In this document: in pieces, positions 11,392-25,400 of the stretch
Position numbering within the stretch: the stretch's first letter is position 1
Layout: every line of letters begins with the position of its first letter
Source of the DNA: Edaphochlamys debaryana
Taxonomy: Eukaryota > Chlorophyta > Chlorophyceae > Chlamydomonadales
Assembly: GCA_016858145.1 (NCBI GenBank)
Contig: JAEHOE010000052.1
Coordinates: 620,001 to 684,000 of the forward strand
Length of the DNA: 64,000 nt
Direction: 5' to 3'
The notes under the pieces: generated by a model
What the model was told of the DNA's origin: nothing
The model's database searches: none
What the model saw: the letters and a program-made list of their open reading frames with translations, nothing else
Made by a program: the position numbers and the translations under genes

Positions 11392-12108
11392 GCCAACTGC
11401 CAATCAGCCCGCCAATCAGCCCAACCGCCCAACCGTCAACTGCTAAGCGGTGTGTTGGCTGGGGCAACCGGCTGACGAGGGTCGGAGCAGTGACTTCGGA
11501 GGAATAGGAGCTAAGGACATAAGGGATGGCAAGGGCGGGGCAGACTCTCGTTGTTGTTACCGTAGTTACTTGTTGCTGATGGTAATTCTTAGACAAGGGC
11601 ATGAGCCGTGAACTGCCGTACAGGGTGTAGGTCAAAGGGGTAGGGCTGGGGGCTCAGGTTGGAGGGCGGGGGTGAGGGGTCCGGGTGCTCTGAGAAGCCG
11701 GTTTGGTAGGGGGAGCTGCAGAAGGTGTGGCGGCGGTGGATGGTTATGACCTGCCGGGGTCATATGTGACCATGATGAGACCACACAATGACCGATGGAC
11801 GCTGATCAATTAATGGTCTGCTAAGCCCTTTACGCCGTGGTTGGGGTGAAGAGGCAAGGCGGGTGGGACCGGTGGGTAATCACCCGCAGCCGTGTGTGTC
11901 TATGGGGCCATGATGAGTCTGGTGTCTGACGGGCTGGTCCGCCCAGGCCCCCAGGGGTCCGCCCATCCCGCGCGCGGTGGCTTGGGCGAAGGAGGAGGGA
12001 GGCGAAGGCCGCTTGTTGCATGGTTGTGGACGTAGGGCATGAGAGAGAGACTACACAGGCTGATGGACATGCATGCATGAGAGCGATACTATCCTGCGAG
12101 GTATCCTG

Positions 12109-12113
12109 TGTAA
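12109..12113 (+). promoter_or_regulatory. Candidate polyadenylation signal (TGTAA) of the TMEM70-family gene
   Basis: A TGTAA pentamer, the usual signal in chlamydomonad mRNAs, about 720 bp after the stop codon. It implies a 3' UTR of roughly 11392-12130. Confidence 0.4.
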
Positions 12114-12130
12114 CGCGTCATTCCTCAGGA

Positions 12131-15100
12131 GTAGTTCGTTGCTTTCGGCCTGAACACTCGGGCGAGTGCGACGTGACGTTGGTGTGGAAGAAGCCAGGAT
12201 GGGGCTGAAGTGCTGGCCTGCAAGGTGGCCCTTTTGGCGTGGCCCCGCCATGGTTGGTGGCTTAGCTGCGTGCCTGGACGCCCCGACCCCCAGTAACCGG
12301 CACAGCTCTACGGCGTCGACAGCAACAGCATGCCGGTTACTCTAGCATAGCCGTTCTCAGCCGCATCACCGACTACATCTGCTGCGCATACCGCTCCGTG
12401 TAGTGCTAGATAGCCCTGTTGCTAGTGCACTGCATGGAGGCTATGCCCTCCGACCCCCAGCAGCCTGTCTCAATCTCTCTCTCATTCTCAAGGTGGTTGG
12501 GCCTCCCAGACGCAAGGAGCCGGGGTGCGCGCCCTGATTGCGTGTGGCCGGGGCAACCAGTGCACGGGGACCCGCCCATACATGATATGCCCGGGCAGGG
12601 GAACCGGAATACCGGATTGAAAGAACCGGCGGCGGCATAACAGCCGGGTTGCGGCGCGCGGCGCCCCCCCCCGCCCCGCCGCGCCGCCCGTGCCCCCCCC
12701 CCCCCAAGCTCGTAAGGCTCCCTGTCATTGGCCTATGTACATATCCCACGAATGAACCAGGGGTGGCGAAAGAGCACACCTGTTCTGCCACAAGCAAATG
12801 CAAATTCAAGCTCGCGCGCTGCGCATCACGTGCCACCGCTTGCGGCGCACAGGCCTGACGTCCCTGAGCGTGGGCGCGAGGCAGTGAACTATCCTACCTC
12901 ACGCCCCGCATAAGTAATCACAGCAGCAGCTACGTTATTAGCACCATCGCCACCACATCAGGCACAAGCGCGCGCGGTACGCGCCTCACCAGCGAGCGAG
13001 CACACTCCTGGGACACCGCAGGGCCTGCCACCCCCGTCACCCAACACTCAATGTATCCGCCGCACACAGCACACAGCAGACAGCAGACACACAGAACATC
13101 GGCCTCCCCCGCTGCGGCATCCAGCCAACCACATTCGGTCCATCCCTGTTCATCCTCGTTCGCAAGTGGAGTGTTCATTTCACTACTCACGGAAGTTCCG
13201 AGGGGGGCCTTGCTTGATTGAATCAGCCTCATAAATGCCCCTCGTTTGTTCGGGCAGCAAAACCGGCCCGGGCCTTGAACACATTCCCCCAGGGCCCCTT
13301 CGCCAAAGGCCACCCGCCGGCTGCCCCCGCTATGTACAGACAGGGTCGGGCAGGACGCACGAGGGCCAAGGGCGCGAGGCCGGACTAGGAGGCGGTGTGA
13401 TCGAGAACCCCAGCGTAGCCCGCCCGCCCATCAGCCCATGATGACGGCTTAGGGCCCAGCCGTTGCCAGTAATAGACAGACACGCATGCACATGCAAGGG
13501 GCTGCAGTTCAAGAATGCACGCAGCCGCGCCACAAGGCGGCCGCCGCCCGCAAAAGCCCCGTGCTTGATTGTCGCTTGCCATGGCACCGCCATAATGTGC
13601 ACAGCGTTTCAACTTGCCGCCGCGACGGACAATGCAGATGGCAAAGAATACGAGCCAGCCATCTGCCTGGCCTCTTATTCAGCTCCAGAGCCAAAGGTCT
13701 TGTGCGCCACGCATGTGAGCCGCACGAAACCGCTCTCACTCTTGCCCACTCTCTCAGTCGCCAAGGGTTTGCCACGCCAAGTGCTATCCACCCTGTCTGT
13801 TCAACCCAACGTGCTCTAAAGAAAGTAAATTACCCACCCGTTGTCGCGGCTCGTTGACGCCGCTAGGCCATGACATGGCTTTGCGGCTCAATCAAGCCCG
13901 ACCTCGAATCCCTGCCCTCGTGCTTGGCCCGCAAGGCTTGCGGTACTTGCTCGCAATGCCGCTCTCGTTTCTTATTCACCCAGTCAGTTGTTGCACATGG
14001 CCGCAGTCGTTCGGCTCGACCCACGGATCCATCCTCACTTTTCCTCTTGTTCCTCCCGTGAATCAGGCCTCAAGGGTTGCCCTTGGCTCCTCAGTCCCTG
14101 ACGCTGCCTTTGCAGCCGCCCACGTCCGTCATGCGTGGCAGCCGCTGAGCCCACTCGGGCGGGCGGGGAAAGGGGGGCGGGGGGGGGAGGGGCCAGGTGC
14201 GCTCCATCCACGGGACCAGGACCCGGTGGGCAGGGCGACCCATCGGTCCAGGGCCAGGAGGACAGGGCGGTCGACGAGGCCTCAGCACGCCCGTGCGATG
14301 CCCCGCCCCGCGCTGCCCAGAGCGGGCGCGTGGTGCCGAAGCACGGTGCACGACATCGCGACCGCGGTCTGAGCTGCACCATCCCTGGTCGCCCTGAGCG
14401 GCAGGAAGTGGGTCAAGGACACTGGTCAAGGACGTGACGACGAACTGCGCGTTACTTGCGAGCGGAGGCACGCCGCAATGCCGACAGAATCAACCGCACA
14501 GGTCACGCACATTGGCCGCAGCCGCAATGCCCGCCAGCACGAAGCCGTGTCCGCCCCACTCGCGCGCGCGCGCGCGCGTTGTCGCCGCGGCTGTCGCTCC
14601 GCCAAACGAAGGGGAGCAACTCCGCGGGGACTGTCGGGGCATCACCGCAAGGAGTGTTCTCATCCCAGCGCCAGGAAATATACCGCACGACTGCGGCGCG
14701 ACCGCCAAACGCGAGAAAACACCTCACCTGGCGGAATCGACGGGAGGTCCGCGACTAGCGCCAGGGTGAGGTCGAGGTCCAGATTAGCGAACATGGCTCG
14801 CTTAACGTTGCGCCTAGATGCGCTCGACGACGCTCTGTGCGTTTCCGCGGGTGGGTTGGTGCAGCCGGTTGTTACGGTGAGTCGCGCAGTGACGCGTAAC
14901 TTGAGTTGAAGCGAAGGAGAGGTCGACTGTGAACCAAGTGGGAGACAATAACAATCGAAGCAATTGACGCCTTGATTTTTTTGAGGGGAAGAGTTTCCGA
15001 TGCAAAGCTCCATCCGACGCACCCCGGCGACCCAAGTCGCGAGGAATGGCGCAACTATTGCACATTCTCACATCAAGCCAAACTACCACTTAGCGACGGC

Positions 15101-18100
15101 TGTGTTGCAGCCGCGGCTCGGGTTGGACAAAGCAGTACATCGCACGTACACCGTTTCATGCGGGAACACGTTGTGAACGCCACAGGGACTGTACGCGAAT
15201 ACGCGAACTACCCTTGCACAGCAGTAAGCGCGGTTCACTCCGGCAAGCAGTCGCTGCCGCAAGTGGTTCCTCTCCAGGCGAGAAGAAGACGGACCGCTTC
15301 AACAATACAACATGCATGGACAGCGCTGGTGCCTTCGCACACATCTTGACGTAGCAGCACGACAGAGTCGACAGAGTGACCAAAAAGTGCGCAGTTGTGA
15401 GGGTGGCCGCCCAGTCTTCCACCGAAAGAGACAGTGGTGGGGAGAATGGGGAAGGCTGGGGACCCCACGCTCCGCAGCAACTTGCGTTCACATTAGTTCT
15501 TCGTCTTCTACACTTCTATGAGGTTCTATCCACGCCGGCGCAGTTGGCGCCAAAGCGCAAGCGTGGCGCGGGTACTGCGGTTGCGCATTGGACGCGCACG
15601 GGCCCTGCCCTGCGCACGTGGGCCGGAACGGGTGTCCTGCCCATTCCCAACCCTTCCGTCCCAACCAGGGATTACTCAACCCTGCTCCCAGCTGTCCCGA
15701 GGCCCTCGTGACCTGGGAACTCCTCTTGCGCGACCAAGGCTGGCGGCCTTCCAGCGATGCTCGGAGTGAGCTTCACAGGCACAAGGACGGCAGGCGAGCG
15801 ACACTTGCAAGCTGCAGCATGCATTCATCCTAATCGCACGCGCCGCCAGCCCGCCACCGCAGGGCGCCCCTGTCGCTCTTCTCTGTCGCTCCGCGCGCGG
15901 CACAGCCTCGACGAGGTCAGCTGCTTCCCCCGTCGACTATGCTGCACGGCCCCTGCAAGCACAGACCGCCAGACACCCCCATCAGCCTGTGTACTCTCTC
16001 TCTCTCTCCGGGACCTACCGCTTACCACAAGTACCGTTCAGCGAGAGAGCGAGAGAGGGACTTCACACGGTGGACTCTCTCCTTCGGCTTACAGGTACCA
16101 GCTTACGGTATCTCCAGTCACGGCAGGTATCTATGGGGAAGATCGGTGGGGGAGCTACAGCTCCACTAGGGCAGATGAACTCAAGATGCCCCCATGCAAC
16201 CACTAAGTGACACCGCGGTGCACTGCCACCACGGGCACCCCCACGCAGAGGCCCAACCGTCCGATGCCCACAGAGCCTCAGAGCGGAGCCGCCTACCGTA
16301 CGGATGGCCCTCGCGTCCCTAGACACCCATGCATGCAAGACACAAATGCACGGACACAACCTGGCCCCGGTTCAACCCGGGAGCCTTCAACTCTCTGGGC
16401 TCCTCACTGCTTAGGCCAACACCCTTCAGCTGAAGCACGGCATACAAAACCCTTGAACGAGTATGGTGGTACAACCTTGCACGCGCCTTGCCCAGCCCGC
16501 AACACACGATGCAAGCACACTGGAAGCCGAACACAGAGCACATCAGCGGGGAGCCGCCACAAACGAGCGACCTGGCTGCTTATTGACACAGACCGATGAT
16601 TCCTCCAGAAGAGCAAGAGCAGCTCCCAATCCAATCCACCAGCAAGTGCATGACATGGTTGACATCCCAAGGATGAAGGCATAGGAAGTACACATGAACG
16701 CACACAAGCAAACTCCGATGACACACAAGAAGCCACATTGGCAGCCCAATACCCGCACCCCTCCATTGCGGCCGCCATAACCCGCGCGCTGCTTGCAAGC
16801 AAGCGAGGGGAGCGCCTCGCAGGGCCCTGCTTGCAAGCAAAGGGGGGCCTCCGCAGGGCCCTATTTGAGCGCTTGGGGCCAGGTCGCGGGCCGGTAGGTC
16901 CCAGGGCGGCCCCCAAGAGGATACGAAGATTGGGCAAGAAGGACGAAGCACCTCACGCCACGCCGCCCGCCAGCAGGCTGAGACCCACTCACATCAACAT
17001 TAGCCCGTGTCCCCCGACATGAAGGAGCAAAGCGTGGCGGCCCGATGGGACAAGCTCCCAAACTCACCTACTCCCACCACTCCCAGCTATTTAAGGCCGA
17101 GTTGTGTGGTCATATGCCAGAGGGGCCGCCGCCCGATGACGGCCGGCCCCGCCAACCCCCAAGCATAAAAGCTAGTGACAACAGATGCTTTAGCAATCCG
17201 CGCGCGGGTCACAATGAACACACCAGAAACCTCACGCATAACGACACAGCGGGCACATGAGAAGACCGCGCCGGCCTCGCAAAAAAAGTCGTGTTGACCG
17301 ACCCTAAGCAGTGCCGGTGATGATGCGCTGCGTTCCTCGCAGACCAGCCCTCTCTCCATGCGCCGAGGGTGCATATGTGTCTAAGTGAGCTTTATGATGG
17401 ACGCACGATGATCCAAAACCGCCACACATGACTATAGTGACGACAGCAAGTTAGAAGCCGATCCGAGACCAACACACATCAGAAACACCCAAAGCCGCAA
17501 GTGTACATATAAAGGCGGGGCCGCTGCCTTGCAAAATCTCAGGCAGCCCAGGAGCCCCCCCACCTCCCCCGCCTGCGCACGGAAAGGCCCCGGCAACTGT
17601 ACCGGAGCATGCTGTGCACACACCAGGCTGTGCACACACCGCCAGCACACGTGGGCACATGCCGTAACCGCCGTACCCCACCCCCACAATTCTTAGCCTA
17701 CCCCCCACTTCCATGCCACGTACCCACACCCTCCGCAGTGAGTCTCCGCATATGATGAACCCCCATGTGATGAGCCAGTTCGTATGTGCTTAGACAGTAT
17801 TAGGCTAGGTCGCAGTTGCAGCCCCGGTGCAAGGGCCGCTGCCTTCCTTGCATGCACCAGCTGGGGAGCTGACATGCATCGACAAGCGAGCAAGACGGAA
17901 CCCGGACCGCCAGGAGACAAACTGGCCCTAGCGGAGCCCTAGTAAGCAGAAGACAGGCCCTTGCAAGACCCCAGTGCGTGCAACCAAAGCAAGGCGCCTA
18001 GCTGGCTTTGCACGAGCCGCCATATCCAAATGATTCCAATGCCATACCGACACGCCACCTGACACGAGCCCAGTCAGGGGCGAGCCCGGTGCCACCGTCC

Positions 18101-21100
18101 TTCCCCGTTGTGGTTCGCGCGCCTTGTCAGCCCGCAAGGCCTGAGCGGCGTTTAGCACTGCAGATGAACGGGGGCTGGTGAGCCCCACTGTAAAACCTCC
18201 ACTGCGGTAACCCCCAACCGCGCACCCCCTCATGCGCCCGTGGCGACAATCACGCAGGACGCGCATGGGGGGGGCGCCGAGACACGTCAGCGGCCGTAAC
18301 CCATGAGCAGCACGCATGCAGGTGCCGAGATCCGTCCCCACGTGATGAAGCCTCCCTCAAGCGTGCTCGTGGATGGATGGGCTCCGCCCCGTAAGCCCCC
18401 ACGCTCTCGGACTCCCCTCATGCGCCAGTGGCGAGAGCACAACCACGTGGGGAAAGCACGAGGGTGCCGACATGACTAAGCGTGCTCGTGGACCGCCTCC
18501 GCCGCTTGGATCGACCGAGCCGAGCTGGGGCGGCAGCGGCCCAGCTTTCCGATGGTGGTGCTGCCGCTGGGCGGCCGGATGGAGCACACGATGGTTGCTC
18601 GGCAGCCGACAGCGATTATAGGCGTCTCGATTGGCCTGGGACAGGAGGGAGAAGCAGGGACTGGGGCTGGTCAGGGCGGGGCGGAGCGAGGGAGGGGGGC
18701 CACGGAAACCCGCCCGTGGGGGCCACGGGCCAGCCACGGGGTCAGTTTCGCGCGTCGCTGGCGGGAGCGAGCGAGTGAGTGCAAGTACACTTCGAAGGCC
18801 CCCTTCACTGCCCCCTCTCTCTGCCTCTTCTGGTAAAGACGCGTCACAGCCCTCCCGTGCACACCTCGCGAAAGCTGCGGCGACGCGGGCCCTGCTGGCG
18901 CATGAGTCCCGAGAAACGACATCTTCGCAGTGTCCTCCGGGTGCGCAAATGAAGGGCAGCAGCTCCGTGGGGACTGTGGAGTTCGGGCACGAAGCAGGAG
19001 ACGTGTGGGCGCATGGGCACGTGCAGGCAGCTGTGCTTTACTGCGCACCTGGGGCAATGCAGGGCAGTCCCGCAGCGAAACTGAAGTCCGCGTCAACCAT
19101 AGCCGCAGCTGTCATGTGAGGAGTGTAAGAAGGCCGCTGCGCTGCCGAGGCAGTGGCGTTCAGGCTCGGGTGCGATTCGTGTTCGGCTCTGTTGACTGTG
19201 GCGCGACTCAGGTCGCCTTTGAGTGCAAGCTATGTCTGTGAGGTATTCAGCTTAGTGGACACCGAGTCGCTGGTGTAATTCGGCAGGTTTGGCACTTCGG
19301 GTTCGGCAATCCGTTCAGTTGAGCTTCGACCAGATGCAGAACCCGAAAAGTATAAATTTAATTCAGCTGCATCTATTAGATTTAAGCGCAAAGCTAGCAT
19401 TGCCACCTGACCTTGGCCTCGGCCTGCGCCCTTTCGCACTGGGCGGGCCCACAAACCACACCCGAGCGTGCCTCGGCGAGGGTCAGTGCGGGCAATAAAC
19501 ATTGCTACTAGCCGGCTTCAGGGCACCTGCGGAGGATGCTGGACGGCCAATGACTGAGAGTTCCTAAGTTTCAATGGCCGACATGGCCCAGGGTGGCCCT
19601 TCAATGTTGACCTGCCTGCCCTCCTATTCTTCCCAATAACCCGCTGAACTTTTCAAATTTCGCGCATCACAGTCGGGCCCGTCCTTGCGGGGCCGAAAGT
19701 GCAGAAGGGGAGGGGTTTGGGGAAGAACCCTAGCTAGCGCAACTTGAAGGCAGGCGTTTCGCCGCCGCCGCCCATCCAGGACCGCACGCGGCCGACACGA
19801 GCACACTCGGCTCCAGGACCCCTGACCATCTTGATTGCGGCCTTGGCAGTTGGCATAATCGCAAGCAGGGTGCGGAAGTCCAGCAGCAGCAGAGCGTCCT
19901 CGCATGTTACCGTCCGGGTCTGGGGACATGGACCGTCTGTCAGCCCTCCGGCGGCTGGCGGGGCGAAGCCGTCAACCGGCCCCTGGCCCCCTGCTCAACC
20001 ACCTGTCGCCCCCCGCTCAACCACCTGTCGCCCCTGCTCAACCACCTGTCGCCCCCCGCTCAACCACCTGTCGCCCCTGCTCAACCACCTGTCGCCCCCC
20101 GCTCAACCACCTGTCGCCCCCTGCTCAACCACCTGTCGCCCCCCGCTCAACCACCTGTCGCCCCCCGCTCAACCACCTGTCGCCCCCTGGCCCCTGCTCA
20201 ACCACCTGTCGCCCCCCGCTCTACCACCCAAGCAAATGAAGCAATGCACGCTCGCCGCACCTGCTGCTCGCTTCCTGGCCCCTCGTTCGCGTTGGGTGGT
20301 AGGTGGAGCAGGACGGACGGCTGAAGATCATCAAGGAATGGCTGGTGGTCTAGTAGGAGCGAGGGGTACGGCACTACGGCTGCAGTGGACCACCAGCTTT
20401 GCCGCGTGAGCGCGGGCGGAACTGAGCACAAGCAAAGTAGGCAGTATATAGTTGCGGTTGGACAGCGGGAGAGACTTTGCACAGGGAAGGGGCGGGGTAG
20501 AAGGGAAGGCAGGGGCCCCGCCAAGCACTCGATCCCGTCCTTGCTCGCTCATGCGCTGCTGGGGACTGCATACGTCCTTGTGGTGCTTCACTTGCTCACC
20601 CACAACCCCTGCATTGGGAACTGGAGATGAAAGGGCCCTCGAAGGCGCCGTTCCAAGTTTCCATGTGGAAGGCGAAACAGCCGCTAGGGGAGCATCTGCG
20701 GCCGTGCGCGCGGCGGCAGCACGTAGGTGAAAGGCAAGTCGATCCTCACCAGCAGTCGCCAACCGTATCGGCGCGTAGGGCCACAGCAGCCGGCATGCAA
20801 TAGTAGCCAGTGCGGCGGAGGGCTTACGGGGGCGGAGAGCAAGGGTCTGGGCGCTTCTCCTGTCCCAGGGGAGAACAGGGGGCTGGCGGGGCTGGCGCAT
20901 GGGTTCGTGGCGGGGGTGTTGCGCAAGAGCGAAATCCGCGACATCCGCGGCACCTCTTCCGACGTCGAGCAGAGGAGTATGCGTGTGTGCTTAGTAAAGC
21001 GCGACTAACACATACTGCGCAGCTTGGAGCCTCGAGGACGTCCGCGGGGCTGCTGACGATTGCACAGCTCAACGTCCAGACGTTCGCCCGCGCTGCTCCG

Positions 21101-21214
21101 CCGAGTACGCGCATTTGGTGTTTCAGACCAGTGTACAAGATTCCAACGCAACGGCAGTCTAAAGGAAAGCCGGGAGGCACCCGCGAGCCTCATTATCGCG
21201 CCTAGGGCTCTCGG
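12131..21214. other. Gene-poor interval of about 9 kb
   Basis: No open frame here resembles a known protein or links to others through splice sites. Base composition is more balanced than in the flanking genes, with few G/C tracts. Features seen: a (CG)n run at about 14563-14578; a CT run near 15992-16010; inverted TGCTTGCAAGCA-type palindromes near 16790-16842; a roughly 27-bp similarity between about 14590 and 18943 (GAAGGGNAGCANCTCCGNGG); short direct repeats among 18220-18240, 18358-18440 and 18478; and the minisatellite at about 19.99-20.23 kb. The last few hundred bases should include the BCKDHA promoter and leader. Old transposon debris or an unrecognised noncoding RNA is possible. Confidence 0.5.
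19991..20229. repeat. 22-bp minisatellite
   Basis: About ten tandem copies of a unit of 21-22 bp, CTCAACCACCTGTCGCCCCC with 1-2 extra C. Copies differ mainly in the number of C residues, which shifts the reading frame, so the proline-rich frames through it are unlikely to be selected coding sequence. Confidence 0.95.
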
Positions 21215-22422
21215 ATGCTGCCGCTGGCTCCACAGCTGCCGGCAGGCAGCACGGCGCTGCTACTTGGCGCGCTCCGGCGTCTTGCGGGCCTGGCGCCCTC
21301 CCGGGCCCAATCTCCCTCAACGCCATCGTCGACACACCCCGGCACTGTCGCAACCCCAGCCACTGCAGCCGCGATGCGCTTCGCCTCGCACTCCACCAGA
21401 ACTGCCGCTGCAGCAGCAGCTAAGGCCAGCGTTGACGCGTTCCTGGAGGTGCCGGGCGGCCGCGTGCCCTACACATCCCACCTCGCCTTCGCGGGCGGGC
21501 CCGACAACCCCGCGGCGCCCATGCCCGCCTATCGTACTATCGACTCCCAGGGTCAGGACGTTCCGGACGCTGAGGTGCCTTATCCCATCGACAAGGTCAG
21601 ATATGCTTCAACCATCCCGAGCAGGGCAAAGGGCTAGGGGCAGGGACCGGTCTCGAGGGCTTGCCAGAGCCCTGGGGACCTCCGCCGCCCCGGCCCCGGC
21701 CCGTGCCGTACTTCCTTCAGGGCTCCAACTACCGCATTGCCCATACATATCCTCTCCTTGCTTGTGCTATGCTGTGCCTTGTTTTTCAGGACCTGGCTCT
21801 GCGCATGTACACGTCCATGGCCAAGCTGCAGACCATGGACACGCTCTTCTATGAGGCGCAGCGGCAGGTGGGCGACAGGGGGTGCAGGCGGCGGGGCGTT
21901 TTATGGGGGTAAAGGGGGGGGGTATGGGAAAGGAGGGGAACGGAGGGGAACGAAGGGAAACGTAAGAGGAAAGGGAGGTGGGCGAATGATGGAAGGATAC
22001 AGGAAGGGGGAGAGGGGGAGGCTTGCTGAAGCGGGAGGGGGCGGGATGACGGTTTGGGGGAAGCGAAAGGGAGGGCTTGGGGCCCACGCTCTCCGCACCG
22101 CATGCCTCCCCCAACACCCTCGCCTCTCTCCCTTACCTTGCCTCCCCTCCCCCCCTCCTCCCCCCCATAGGGCCGTTTCTCCTTCTACCTGACCTGTCAG
22201 GGGGAGGAGGCGACCAACATAGGGAGCGCCGCGGCGTTGAGCGACAAGGACATGGTGTGGGGGGTGGTGTGGGGGTGGGGCGGGGTCGAGGGGAGAGGGG
22301 GTTCAGGGGAGCGGGGGGTCAACAGGGGGATGGGATGCAAGCACAGCCTGCGCTGCGGGGGATGCAGTAGGCCTTTCCCGCATCACTTGGCGCCGCGGAC
22401 CCGGCCCAAACCCCTCCCCCCG

Positions 22423-22466
<44 letters not shown>

Positions 22467-25400
22467 CCCCCCCCCCCCCCCCCCCCGCCCCCCGCCCCCC
22501 GCCCCCCGCCCCCCGCCCCCCGCCCCCCGCCCCCCGCCCCCCACCCCCCCGCCCCCCGCCCCCCGCCCCCCGCCCCCCGCCTCGCCTCTCCCCCTGCAGG
22601 TGTTTGCCCAGTACCGGGAGCAGGGGGTGCTGCTGTGGCGGGGGTACTCCTTGGAGCAGTTCGCGGACCAGGTGTGTGTGTGGGGGGGGTGAGGGGGCTT
22701 GGGGGGTTGAGAGGGGTGAGAGGAGGGGGGGTGGAGATACTCCCTGGTGCAGTTCGCGGACCAGGTGCGGGGGCTGTGGAATGGGGAGTTTCCCATGTGT
22801 TGTGATGCATGGGCTGGGCGCGTGATACATCCTGCGTGGGGCTTGGAGTTCGGTGGTTTGACGGAACGGGAAGGGGCGGGAGTGGGGATCATCCTATGCG
22901 AGACCGAGCCAGCAACCCCTCCACCATGGCCCCCCCTCCCCGCCCCCAGCTGCTTGGTAACGCGCGGGAGCCGGGCAAGGGCCGGCAGATGCCCATCCAC
23001 TACGGGTCCCCCGCGGTGAGTGGCCGGTGTGGGGGGGAAGAGGGCGGGCAAACGTGTGTGTATGGGCGTGTCACGGGCCGGCAGATGCCCATCCACTGTG
23101 GCTCCCCGGGGGGTGGGGGAGGCCGGGACAGATCTGCGGTGAGCGCGCGAGCGGTGGGCTGTGCCGCGGGGCCAGAGACTCTTTTTTGACTAACGTGACT
23201 CCTCCCGCTCGCTGCATTTCCTCTGATGTGACTCTTGCGGCTCTCTTCCCCCACCCCACCCCACCCCACCCCACCCCACCCCACCCCACCCCACCCCACC
23301 ACTGCCCGCAGCACTGCTACCAGACCATCTCCTCGCCCCTGGCGACACAGGTGGGCGCGTGGGGACTTCGGGGGGAGGGGGCCCTGGGGCAAGCGGCAAT
23401 TCGTATGGGTGTAAAAGAACATCAACGAAGCGAAGCGCTTTGGTTGTGGCGTAGGGCGTGTTCCGCAGACTACGCAGACCTGTGGGGCTTACCGAGTGTC
23501 GTATGGGTACCTGCGGTGTAGAACGGGCGAGAGAATGTATGGGCTGCTCGGACGACACAGGCGCGTGGGGCCTTGGGGGAGGGGCGGAGGAAGTGGCCTC
23601 GGCGGCTGGTGGGAGGGCCCTGCCGCAACACCCGGGTGCTTGCCTGGACTGGAGGGAAGCTTCTTCCGGGATTCTCCGGTGCCTGTGCCACGCTCTCTCC
23701 CCCCCCCGCCGTCCGTACCGGGTTACCCCCCAAACAACTTCCGCGTCTCCCCTCCGTCAGATGCCGCATGCGGTGGGCGCCGCGTACGCCTACAAGGTGG
23801 GGTGGGGTGGGGTGGGGAACGGGACGGGGTAAGAAGCGGTTTTGGGGTTAAGGTAGTGGGGGTGGGGAAGGTGGAGGGTGGTCTAATCACCTGCCTCCCG
23901 TCCGAACGGTTCCGCTGCCTCCGTTTCCTCTGCTCCCCCATACCCCCCACGGCCTCCCTCCCTACCCTCCCCCTCTTCCCTCTACCCCCCAAGGCCTCCC
24001 TCCCTACCCTCCCCCCTCTTCCCTCTACCCCCCCCCCCTCTCCCCCCTCCCCCTTTCCCAGATGGACCGGCGGCCCCAGGTGGCGGTGGCCTACTTCGGA
24101 GACGGAGCGTCCTCCGAGGGGGACGCACACGCGGGTGGGCCTGGGCTGGGCCCACGTTGGGCCTGGGCTGGGCCTGGGTGGGCCTGGGACCTAGCGGGGC
24201 GGAGCGTGCTGGGGAAGTCAGGGCTGGGAAAGTGAAGCTCGGGGCGGCCGGGAAGTTCTGATGGGGCTGTCGCCGGCGGCCAAAGCCGGCCGACCAACCC
24301 GGGGCGTGGGGGTTTTTGTGGGGTTGGCGCCCCAGCTTCACACACCCACGCGAGGGCCCAATCGAGCGTGCGGTTAGCCTGCCTTGACACCCACTCGACT
24401 TTAACTGCCACCTCAGCCCTTCCCTCACCCATTGTTCCCCAGCCTTCAACTTCGCGGCAGTGCTCGGGGCGCCCACCATCTTCATCTGCAGGTGGTTGGG
24501 AGTTGGGAGTTGGCGGCGGTTGGGCGTGCGGGTGGTTGGGGTGGCAAAGTTGTCCGGGCGTGGGGTTGCGCCCGCGCAGCAAACGCACCCCAGCTTCAGG
24601 CCCCGTCGCCTATTCCCCGCGTGCCCACCCTCCTACCTCCCGCTTGCCCCCAGGAACAACGGTTACGCCATCTCAACTCCGGCCCACGAGCAGTACCGGG
24701 GTGGGTGGGGTTGCGGGGGTTGGGGGCCGGAAGGAGGGCGGACAGGGGGGCAGGAAAACACAAAGAAGGGACCTGGCGGGCGTGGGGAAGGGTCCGATGG
24801 AGACGGTTGGGGTTGGCGAGGGGGGCTCGGAGCGCGGGGCAAGCGGGGGCGGGCGGGGGTGGGGCTCGGGGCGCGGTGTGGGTGGGGAGGGTGATGAGGG
24901 CACGATGGGCAGGGGCGGAGCATCTGTCGTGGGGGCGGGGTTGGCGGTACAAAAGTGCCGAGACGCGGACCGACAGGGGGATTGAGATTGAGAGACCGAG
25001 GCGAAGTGCTCCTCCCAGCTCCCCGGGACTCTCAGGCTTTTGGCTACGGCCTTCTCAAGCTACCCTTCCCACCCTCCCCACTGTCTTGACCCTGTTCCCG
25101 GCACCTGACGTGATTGCCGCGTGAGCCCACCCGCACCCCCCCACAATGCCCCCCAGGCGACGGCATCGCCGCCCGCGGCCCCATGTACGGCATGCCGGCC
25201 ATACGGGTGGACGGCGGGGACGTACGGGCCGTGTACAACGCCGTACAGGTACGGTGCGGAGCGGCACCGTCCGGACGCACGTCAGGCGGGCGGGTGCTGT
25301 CGTGCCCTGCCTCACACGCCCCTTACTTAGCCTTACCAGTATCAATGCCGTACGACTGTACCGCAGGAGGCACGCCGCCGAGCCCTGGCCCTGCCGCCGC

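Noticed and set aside
16360..16400. Possible tRNA (GGTTCAACCCGGG-like box B)
   Set aside because: No matching A box, acceptor stem or cloverleaf could be found around it.
19744..20409. Proline-rich open frame of about 220 codons
   Set aside because: Driven by the 22-bp minisatellite; unit lengths vary by one base so frames switch, and there is no conserved sequence on either side.
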